Positions 1 to 4,204 of a DNA stretch of 5,526 nt are shown here, piece by piece. The position numbers and the translations under genes were made by a program. The stretch spans positions 1 through 5,526 of the forward strand of contig JAMXLQ010000189.1 in NCBI GenBank assembly GCA_024280975.1, given 5' to 3'. Source of the stretch: Methanosarcina sp. GTDB taxonomy: Archaea > Halobacteriota > Methanosarcinia > Methanosarcinales > Methanosarcinaceae. The first letter of the stretch is position 1, and each line of letters starts with the position of its first letter. The notes beneath the pieces were generated by a model. The model ran no database searches, was not told the DNA's origin, and saw only the letters and a list, made by a program, of their open reading frames with translations.

Positions 1-572
1 ACCGCAGTTCCCATTTCTTTTATTTTTTTGAGAGAATCAAGAATTTCCGTTTTTCCAATAGGATCAAGCCCCGTTATGGGCTCGTCGAGTACCAGATAAT
101 CCGGCTTGAGGGCAAGTGCACTTGCAAGGGCAACCCTCTGCATCTCTCCTCCACTCAGGCTGAAAGGGTCTCGAGAAAGTATGGTCTGGTCAAGAGAAAC
201 AGCTTCAATTGCCTCATATACCCTTTTTTCGGTCTCTTTTTTCGAGTACCCGAAATTCAGGGGCCCGAAAGCTATTTCCTTATATACGGTTTTGCAAAAA
301 AGCTGATCAGCAGCCTGTTGAAAAACCATCCCTATCCTGCGTTTTGCGTCCCTTGAAGAAGGGTCAAACCCATCCACAAAGACAGTTCCGGTTTCCGGCT
401 TTAAAAGCCCGTTGAAAAGTTTTGTGAGAGTAGATTTCCCTGCGCCCTTTTCTCCCAGTATTCCCACGAACTCTCCTTTCTTTATCTGCAGGTTAATATC
501 TCTTAAAGCAGGAGTTTCGAGAAGAGTTTTTCTGGAATAGGAGAAACTTACGTTTTCAAGAATAATCGGCAT
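1..572 (-). CDS. ecfA2: ECF transporter ATPase, EcfA2-like (3' end outside window)
   Basis: ATP-binding subunit of an energy-coupling factor importer. With EcfA1 it would form the cytoplasmic ATPase pair that drives vitamin uptake through EcfT and the S-component. The first 190 codons are present; the C-terminus lies beyond the left edge. Visible motifs are Walker A at residues 40-48 (GEKGAGKST), a Q-loop at about 83-86 (VFQQ), the ABC signature at 139-146 (LSGGEMQR), and Walker B with the catalytic glutamate at 160-165 (LVLDEP) followed by the D-loop (GLDP). The FGPLNFG stretch after the Q-loop and the MQR signature resemble EcfA2 rather than EcfA1. The start is ATG at 572, preceded by a good GAGG ribosome binding site. 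It lies 25 bases inside the end of ecfA1, so translation is probably coupled. EcfT is expected next, off the edge. The family is certain; the A2 assignment is likely. Confidence 0.9.
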   Translation of the reverse strand, partial: MPIILENVSFSYSRKTLLETPALRDINLQIKKGEFVGILGEKGAGKSTLTKLFNGLLKPETGTVFVDGFDPSSRDAKRRIGMVFQQAADQLFCKTVYKEIAFGPLNFGYSKKETEKRVYEAIEAVSLDQTILSRDPFSLSGGEMQRVALASALALKPDYLVLDEPITGLDPIGKTEILDSLKKIKEMGTA

Positions 573-1372
573 ATTTCCTCTGCAAAGCTCTGGGGAGAAG
601 AGGTTTTCTCCCAAGGAATTACTATTCCGTGAGTTTTCAGATTCTCGGTCAGCTCGATGAGGGAAGGCAAGGCAAGCCCAAACGTTTGGAGGGAAACATC
701 GGAAAAAACCTTTTCTGGAGTTCCTTCAAGCCTTATTTTCCCTTTATCCATGACAAGAATTCTATCTGCGTCGTGAAGTTCTTCGAGATTGTGAGTAATA
801 TATAAAATGGTTTTTCCTTTCCTGTGCAGCTTTTTTATGGTTTCGAGAACAGCTATTCCAGATTCCGGGTCAAGCATGGAAGTGACCTCATCAAAAATGA
901 GGCATTCAGGCTTCATTGCAAGAATTCCTGCCAAGGCTACACACTGTCCTTGTCCTCCACTCAGAGTTTTTGGAGAATGGTGCCTGTATTTCTCAAGCCC
1001 CGTTTCGGCAAGCGCCATATCAACGCATTTTCGGATTTCCATGGAAGGAAGGCAAAGATTCTCGGGGCCGAAAGCCAGATCTTCTTCAACTGTCCTGCCG
1101 ACAAATTGAGTTTCAGGATTCTGGAACACGATACCTACGAGCCTCCGGATTTCTGGAAGTTTTGAAGGCTCACGAGTATCCATTCCCTTTATCATTACCC
1201 TGCCGGTATGAGGTATCAGGAGTCCACTGAGTTGAAGGGCAAGTGTGGATTTCCCGCTGCCGTTTCTCCCTATTACCCCTATGAATTCTCCTTTTTTTAT
1301 AACCAGATCTATGTTCTCAAGTGCAGGAGTACCATCAGGATAACTGTAACTTACTTTTTCAAGCCTGATCAT
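548..1372 (-). CDS. ecfA1: ECF transporter ATPase, EcfA1-like
   Basis: A 274-residue ATP-binding subunit of an ECF importer (CbiO/EcfA family), about the usual length. Visible motifs are Walker A at 35-43 (GRNGSGKST), a Q-loop at 81-85 (IVFQN), the signature at 137-141 (LSGGQ), Walker B at 157-162 (CLIFDE) with E162 catalytic, the D-loop TSMLDP at 164-169, and the H-loop histidine H194 (THNLEE). NGSGKST and TSMLDP are typical of EcfA1. Two small oddities: the residues after the signature read GQC where KQR or RQR is usual, and DEV replaces DEP after Walker B. The start is ATG at 1372, with no strong ribosome binding site. The gene is 100 bases downstream of bioY and overlaps ecfA2 by 25 bases. 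Its neighbours suggest biotin as the cargo, although EcfAAT modules can also serve other S-components. Confidence 0.93.
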   Translation of the reverse strand: MIRLEKVSYSYPDGTPALENIDLVIKKGEFIGVIGRNGSGKSTLALQLSGLLIPHTGRVMIKGMDTREPSKLPEIRRLVGIVFQNPETQFVGRTVEEDLAFGPENLCLPSMEIRKCVDMALAETGLEKYRHHSPKTLSGGQGQCVALAGILAMKPECLIFDEVTSMLDPESGIAVLETIKKLHRKGKTILYITHNLEELHDADRILVMDKGKIRLEGTPEKVFSDVSLQTFGLALPSLIELTENLKTHGIVIPWEKTSSPQSFAEEICRLFLKT

Positions 1373-1397
1373 GCTAAACCAAAATTTTATTTTTTCG

Positions 1398-1410
1398 CTT
1401 TAAATATTCT
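1398..1410 (-). promoter_or_regulatory. Possible TATA box for ecfA1-ecfA2
   Basis: In the 100-base gap between bioY and ecfA1 the minus strand reads AGAATATTTAAAG, which resembles an archaeal TATA box. A start about 25 bases downstream would fall just before the ecfA1 ATG at 1372. If real, the ATPases could be transcribed without bioY and outside its control. The assignment rests on sequence likeness alone. Confidence 0.3.
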
Positions 1411-1444
1411 AGAGAATTCGAGTTTATCCTTTAATTTAGGTTTT

Positions 1445-1470
1445 TTTAGAAAAGAGTTGAAAATAAGTAG
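1445..1470 (-). terminator. Possible T-rich terminator after bioY
   Basis: Just after the bioY stop the minus strand has broken T-runs (TTATTTTC, then CTTTTC), of the kind that end transcription in archaea without a hairpin. The runs are short, so read-through into ecfA1 is plausible. Confidence 0.25.
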
Positions 1471-1472
1471 TT

Positions 1473-2036
1473 TCAGAGCTCATAGGTCGAAGCAATATAT
1501 GCGGCAACTGCAGTTTTTATAATTTCTCCAGGCAGAAAAGGAACGACACCAAGAGCAAGAGCTGCCACAGGCCCGATGTCAGCTACAAACATTAGTTGGA
1601 TAAAACCGCACGCATAGAGAACCAGGACTCCTGCGATCATATTAAGCGCGTTGATTAAGAGTCTGGATTTGCCAGCAGTTTCAGTCTTCTCGGAAAGCTT
1701 TCCTAGAATATAAGCTGCAAGAATGAAGCCAGTTATGTACCCGCCCGTGGGTCCAAAGAGTACACCCATTCCGGAACTACCTCCTGCAAATACAGGGAGA
1801 CCTGCAATGCCAAGCAGGGTATACACTATCATGCTCAAGCCTCCCCATTTGCTTTTCAACATGCTTCCGGCAAGAAGGACAAAGAAAACTTGCAGTGTAA
1901 CAGGCACAGGAGAGAAAGGCATAGGAATTTGTATATAAGCTCCTGCAGCAGTTAGGGCCGCAAAAAGAGATGCGAAAACCATCATCCTTAGATCAGGATT
2001 ATTGGTGGAATAGAACTCGTTGTTTTTTATATGCAC
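1473..2036 (-). CDS. bioY: Biotin ECF transporter S-component BioY
   Basis: Integral membrane, biotin-binding subunit of an ECF transporter; 187 residues from the chosen start, typical of BioY. It is highly hydrophobic, with about six membrane segments. Family hallmarks visible are IQIPMPFSPVPVT at about residues 35-47 after the first helix, GIAGLPVF at about 76-83, GPTGGYITGF at about 95-104, and FLPGEIIK at about 167-174 near the C-terminus. The frame is open up to a TTG at 2054, but that codon has only a weak upstream purine stretch. The GTG at 2036 is preceded at 2043-2048 by AGAGGA with good spacing, so 2036 is preferred; using 2054 would add six residues. ecfA1 and ecfA2 follow on the same strand. 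A BirA-like operator about 270 bases upstream suggests repression by biotin. I infer that the organism imports biotin, for example for a biotin-dependent carboxylase. Confidence 0.93.
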   Translation of the reverse strand: MHIKNNEFYSTNNPDLRMMVFASLFAALTAAGAYIQIPMPFSPVPVTLQVFFVLLAGSMLKSKWGGLSMIVYTLLGIAGLPVFAGGSSGMGVLFGPTGGYITGFILAAYILGKLSEKTETAGKSRLLINALNMIAGVLVLYACGFIQLMFVADIGPVAALALGVVPFLPGEIIKTAVAAYIASTYEL

Positions 2037-2178
2037 ACTTTTTCCTCTTATCAACTTTATTCAGTTTTTCTCATTTTCGCTTTTTTCAAATCTGTTGAAG
2101 CCTCTTATAACCGAAATTTGCAGGCTTGATTATTCGGTGAAAAGTAAAGGCTGTAACAGAGACAGAAGCTTAAACTAG

Positions 2179-2217
2179 CTATTAAGGATTGAAACTGCTA
2201 ATAGGGATTGAGCCTGC
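2179..2217. repeat. Imperfect 19-base tandem repeat, two copies
   Basis: Two adjacent copies start at 2179 and 2198 with a period of 19 bases. Aligned over 20 positions (CTATTAAGGATTGAAACTGC against CTAATAGGGATTGAGCCTGC) they match at 16. A third copy is not evident on either side. The unit resembles the GATTGAAAC end of some CRISPR repeats, but there are no spacers. Confidence 0.6.
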
Positions 2218-2241
2218 AGTAAACTTGTCAACTTTATAACG

Positions 2242-2262
2242 ATTAACTTTATAAAGGTTAAT
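2242..2262. promoter_or_regulatory. Near-perfect palindrome around a TATA-like core
   Basis: ATTAAC at 2242-2247 and GTTAAT at 2257-2262 are exact inverted copies flanking a TTTATAAA core; eight of nine arm positions pair. On the minus strand the core would be a strong TATA box for bioY, with a start near 2226. The flanking TTAAC/GTTAA arms resemble the inner part of BirA half-sites but lack their 14-16 base spacing. A shifted direct copy of the AACTTTATAA motif lies at 2230-2239. Confidence 0.4.
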
Positions 2263-2304
2263 TTTCAACCTCTGAAAAATATGTAGCCTTGAAAAACTGA
2301 GGTA

Positions 2305-2336
2305 TTGTTAACCTTTGGAGAGTTAAAGGTTTACAT
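2305..2336. promoter_or_regulatory. Predicted BirA (biotin repressor) operator
   Basis: The sequence is TTGTTAACC (2305-2313), a 14-base spacer, then GGTTTACAT (2328-2336). The known BirA signal in bacteria and archaea, as I recall it, is TTGTWAACC, a spacer of about 14-16 bases, then GGTTWACAA. The left half matches at all nine positions and the right half at eight of nine. The site lies upstream of bioY, a classic BirA target. A TATA-like box at 2340-2347 would place transcription start within the site, so biotin-loaded BirA would block initiation. The birA gene is not in this window, and the distance to bioY (about 270 bases) is long. Confidence 0.75.
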
Positions 2337-2339
2337 TGA

Positions 2340-2347
2340 ATTTAAAA
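2340..2347 (-). promoter_or_regulatory. Candidate TATA box for bioY
   Basis: The minus strand reads TTTTAAAT, close to the archaeal TATA consensus. A start about 26 bases downstream would lie near 2317, inside the BirA-like operator. This is a common arrangement for archaeal repression. A competing TATA-like core lies at 2248-2255. Confidence 0.4.
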
Positions 2348-2437
2348 CTTTCCGGAAAAATCGCTTCTTGATTTGCAGGTTCACATTTCTCCCATCTGAA
2401 GCGATAATTTGATATACATCTTATACCGGTATTATGG

Positions 2438-2485
2438 ATACTTTACCTGAAACGTAAATTTAGCAGGCAGCTGTAAAGTATTTTT
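2438..2485 (+). repeat. Inverted repeat followed by a T-run, upstream of tRNA-Arg
   Basis: ATACTTTAC (2438-2446) and GTAAAGTAT (2473-2481) are exact 9-base inverted copies. The stem can extend by CTG (2447-2449) with CAG (2468-2470) across a two-base bulge. The right arm runs directly into five Ts, so on the plus strand it resembles an intrinsic terminator. No plus-strand gene is recognised upstream for it to terminate. It could equally be part of the tRNA promoter region. Confidence 0.4.
2455..2462 (+). promoter_or_regulatory. Candidate TATA box for tRNA-Arg
   Basis: TAAATTTA preceded by purine-rich GAAACG (a BRE-like element) would set a start near 2484, about 16 bases before the mature tRNA. 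It is the best-placed AT-rich element upstream of the tRNA, but the match to the consensus is only moderate. Confidence 0.3.
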
Positions 2486-2499
2486 AGGAAACACTTCAT

Positions 2500-2574
2500 G
2501 GGCGCGTGGCCTAGCCAGGATATGGCGGCAGCCTCCTAAGCTGTAAATCGGGGGTTCAAATCCCTTCGCGCCCG
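2500..2574 (+). tRNA. tRNA-Arg, anticodon CCT
   Basis: A complete cloverleaf can be drawn by hand. The acceptor stem GGGCGCG (2500-2506) pairs perfectly with CGCGCCC (2567-2573), followed by a G discriminator base at 2574. The D arm begins GCC and closes GGC. The anticodon stem GCAGC/GCTGT encloses the loop CTCCTAA with anticodon CCT, which reads the arginine codon AGG. The T arm is GGGGG-TTCAAAT-CCCTT, with two G-U pairs. There is no intron, and the 3' CCA is not encoded, as is usual in archaea. It appears to be a single transcription unit. Confidence 0.95.
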
Positions 2575-2576
2575 CT

Positions 2577-2597
2577 AATTTTCTATAATCTACTTTT
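2577..2597 (+). terminator. T-rich terminator after tRNA-Arg
   Basis: Two TTTT runs (2579-2582 and 2594-2597) directly follow the tRNA. Such T-tracts are enough to end archaeal transcription. Confidence 0.45.
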
Positions 2598-2713
2598 GTC
2601 AGGTTTATTTAGAACAAAAATCTATTTTCGTACTTTGGTACTTTCTGGATGCTTTACTGACTCAGAAAGAAAATTGGACCTTCCTTAATTACAGGATACA
2701 TTCTAATAAACAA

Positions 2714-2748
2714 TGGAAAATTTCTTATTTAGATAAAGAGAAATTCCA
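2714..2748. repeat. Inverted repeat upstream of the acetyltransferase gene
   Basis: AATTTCT (2719-2725) and AGAAATT (2739-2745) are exact inverted copies. Beyond them TGGA (2714-2717) and TCCA (2745-2748) extend the pairing if one or two bases bulge out. The spacer is 13 bases. It lies about 30 bases upstream of the TATA box at 2780, so it may be a regulator site, but the AT-rich setting makes chance plausible. Confidence 0.3.
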
Positions 2749-2779
2749 CAAGTAATTCCATAGCTGTACAAAGTATGTA

Positions 2780-2787
2780 TTTATAAA
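2780..2787 (+). promoter_or_regulatory. TATA box for the acetyltransferase gene
   Basis: TTTATAAA is a strong archaeal TATA match. It predicts a start near 2810 and a leader of about 36 bases that contains the GAGG ribosome binding site at 2833-2836. Confidence 0.55.
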
Positions 2788-2845
2788 CAATAAACCAGTT
2801 CAGCCTACTATTAGATAATAAATGCAACCTTAGAGGAAACACGAA

Positions 2846-3301
2846 TTGATCAGGAAAGCCAGGATAAACGACGTAATTGTAATGAAACAGATTATCAATA
2901 CTTATTCGAAGGAAGAACTAATGCTCGCCCGTTCACTGAGTGAGATGTACGAAAGCATCAGGGATTACTACGTCTGTGAGATTGATGGAGAGGTTGTAGG
3001 CTGCTGCGCCCTGCATATTGTATGGGAAGACCTTGCAGAAATACTTGCCCTTGCCGTGAATCCCAAACATGCAAGAAAAGGAATAGGTACAAAGCTTGTT
3101 TCGGCCTGCCTTGAAGATGCTGAAAACCTTGGCATGAAGGAAGTCTTTGCACTTACTTACGTTCCTGGTTTTTTCGAAACCCTGGGCTTTAAAATTGTTG
3201 ACAAGAACAGTCTCCCCAGAAAAATCTGGTCCGGTTGCCTAAAATGCCCCAAGTTTCCGGATTGTAATGAAATTGCTGTCCTGAAATCAGTTAATTCCTG
3301 A
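2846..3301 (+). CDS. GNAT family N-acetyltransferase, ArgA-like
   Basis: A 151-residue single-domain acetyltransferase of the GNAT fold, which moves an acetyl group from acetyl-CoA to an amine. The sequence resembles the short, kinase-domain-free N-acetylglutamate synthase group (COG1246). Shared features include RSLSEMYESIRD (29-40), VGCCALHIVWEDLAEI (51-66), the acetyl-CoA loop at 76-81 (ARKGIG), the YVPGFFETLGF region (105-115), and a cysteine-bearing tail CLKCPKFPDC (131-140). The first residue of the usual Q/R-x-x-G-x-G/A loop is alanine (A76), a mild deviation. The start is TTG at 2846, chosen for the GAGG site nine bases upstream and because MIRKA is the expected family N-terminus; an ATG at 2822 meets a stop after three codons. 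No arginine genes are nearby, so the glutamate substrate is inference. It is probably monocistronic. Confidence 0.9.
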   Translation: MIRKARINDVIVMKQIINTYSKEELMLARSLSEMYESIRDYYVCEIDGEVVGCCALHIVWEDLAEILALAVNPKHARKGIGTKLVSACLEDAENLGMKEVFALTYVPGFFETLGFKIVDKNSLPRKIWSGCLKCPKFPDCNEIAVLKSVNS

Positions 3302-3316
3302 ATCACTTCTAAATCC

Positions 3317-3329
3317 TTCTTTTTTTTTT
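3317..3329 (+). terminator. T-run terminator after the acetyltransferase gene
   Basis: A run of ten Ts (3320-3329), preceded by CTTC, begins 16 bases after the stop codon. It is a typical archaeal terminator and separates this gene from the regulator downstream. Confidence 0.6.
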
Positions 3330-3406
3330 CAATTGAATGGCTAAATTAGAATTCACTAGACATTGATTATCACATTATCAAATAAATGTAAATAATCGAA
3401 AATCAA

Positions 3407-3419
3407 AAATTATTTATTC
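3407..3419 (+). promoter_or_regulatory. Candidate TATA box for the DtxR-family gene
   Basis: The AT-rich AAATTATTTATTC, preceded by an A-rich stretch, is the best-placed TATA-like element. It predicts a start around 3437-3442, inside the DtxR-like operator, and a leader of about 50 bases to the ATG at 3491. Confidence 0.4.
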
Positions 3420-3434
3420 AGGAGATTACCTTTT

Positions 3435-3453
3435 TTAGGTTATCCTAATTATT
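3435..3453. promoter_or_regulatory. Predicted DtxR/IdeR-type iron operator
   Basis: The site contains an exact inverted repeat, TTAGG (3435-3439) and CCTAA (3444-3448), with TTAT between. Against the 19-base DtxR/IdeR consensus TWAGGTTAGSCTAACCTWA it matches at 14 positions, including the entire left half TTAGGTTA; the right end is degenerate. It lies at the predicted transcription start of a gene for a DtxR-family repressor, just before feoB. This placement supports autoregulation and iron control of feoB. The perfect short dyad is not centred on the same base as the DtxR consensus dyad, so the exact binding register is uncertain. Confidence 0.6.
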
Positions 3454-3490
3454 GGGTCTGAAGTCAGGCACACGTTGGCGGGATGATGTA

Positions 3491-4156
3491 ATGCATATAG
3501 ATCGATTTGAAGAATATCTTGAAACTATTCTCTACCTTATTAGAAAGAATCAGGGCCCTGCAAAGACCAAACAGATCTCTGAAGAACTAAACGTATCTCC
3601 GCCGAGCGTGACGGAAATGATAAAAAAATTATATTCTTCGGGACTCGTAGAGTATACACCTTATCAGGGGGTGGAATTGACAGAGAAAGGAACTGATCAG
3701 GCTATCAAAATCAAAAGGAAACATCAAGTGCTTGAGACTTTCCTGGTTGACGTCCTTGATTTCGATAGGAAGGAAGCCCATAAAGAAGCCTGCGAACTTG
3801 AGCATGCAGTGTCTGATGCTGTACTTGAAAAAATCTACGAATTTTTGGGAAGCCCAGAGTATTGCCCTGATGGAAACCCTATCAACATTGATAAAAACAA
3901 TATCAGGCTAGGGGAAGAATTTATCCCGCTCGATGAAATGGAAGAGGGAAGTACAGGCAGAGTTGCTCGTGTAACCCTTCCAAGAGAGACAAAAGACCGC
4001 CTGACATCCCTTGGAATTCTCACGGGAGAAGATATTGAAATTAGGCGCAAGCAAAAACAGGGCTGTATCTCGGTTATGGTAGTAGGGTCGGAAATTGCTC
4101 TCGGAAGGGACATTGCAAAGAAGATATTCATAGCTCCGAAAAGCAAAAGCGTGTAA
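3491..4156 (+). CDS. DtxR/IdeR-family metal-dependent transcriptional repressor with FeoA-like domain
   Basis: A 221-residue DNA-binding repressor that, by family, binds its operator when loaded with Fe2+ or Mn2+. It has a winged helix at about 5-65 (recognition helix near SPPSVTEMIKKL), a dimerisation and metal domain at about 66-125, and a C-terminal SH3/FeoA-like domain at about 149-215. Residues aligning with DtxR metal sites are H78, E82 and H97 (ancillary) and C101, E104 and H105 (primary). C101 stands where iron-type DtxR/IdeR has cysteine and MntR has glutamate. E8 occupies the position that is methionine in DtxR and aspartate in MntR. The frame is open back to a TTG at 3452, but the ATG at 3491 gives the usual N-terminus (IDRFEEYLE), and the extra 13 residues would overlap the operator. 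feoB follows after 48 bases, almost certainly co-transcribed. Iron as ligand is inferred from site residues and context. Confidence 0.92.
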   Translation: MHIDRFEEYLETILYLIRKNQGPAKTKQISEELNVSPPSVTEMIKKLYSSGLVEYTPYQGVELTEKGTDQAIKIKRKHQVLETFLVDVLDFDRKEAHKEACELEHAVSDAVLEKIYEFLGSPEYCPDGNPINIDKNNIRLGEEFIPLDEMEEGSTGRVARVTLPRETKDRLTSLGILTGEDIEIRRKQKQGCISVMVVGSEIALGRDIAKKIFIAPKSKSV

Positions 4157-4204
4157 AAGCGTAGAGAAGGCATATAACTGACATCGAACAGAAAAACCGG
4201 AGAC

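Larger units (their letters stand above)
2037..2304 (-). other. Long untranslated leader region upstream of bioY
   Basis: About 270 bases lie between the proposed operator and the bioY start, with no convincing protein gene on either strand. The stretch holds an imperfect 19-base tandem repeat (2179-2217), a near-palindrome around TTTATAAA (2242-2262), an 8-base inverted pair TGCAGGCT/AGCCTGCA (2119-2126 and 2211-2218), and a closer TATA-like TTATAA at 2105-2110 on the minus strand. If transcription starts near the operator, this becomes a long leader RNA. I recognise no known riboswitch in it. Confidence 0.4.

Noticed and set aside
106..415. Plus-strand open frames opposite ecfA2
   Set aside because: The minus strand encodes intact ABC ATPase motifs through this stretch, so these are chance frames.
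2058..2075. Five-codon ATG frame (MRKTE) in the bioY leader, minus strand
   Set aside because: It is too short to support as a leader peptide, with no clear ribosome binding site or regulatory codons.
2179..2217. CRISPR repeat remnant (GATTGAAAC-like units)
   Set aside because: Only two imperfect units directly abut each other with no spacers between them, and there are no cas genes in the window.
2500..2574. tRNA-flanked integration site
   Set aside because: No direct repeat of the tRNA 3' end, integrase gene or foreign-looking genes are visible in the window.
3452..3490. 13-residue N-terminal extension of the DtxR-family protein from TTG 3452
   Set aside because: It would overlap the predicted operator, shows no family-like sequence, and the ATG at 3491 gives the usual DtxR N-terminus.
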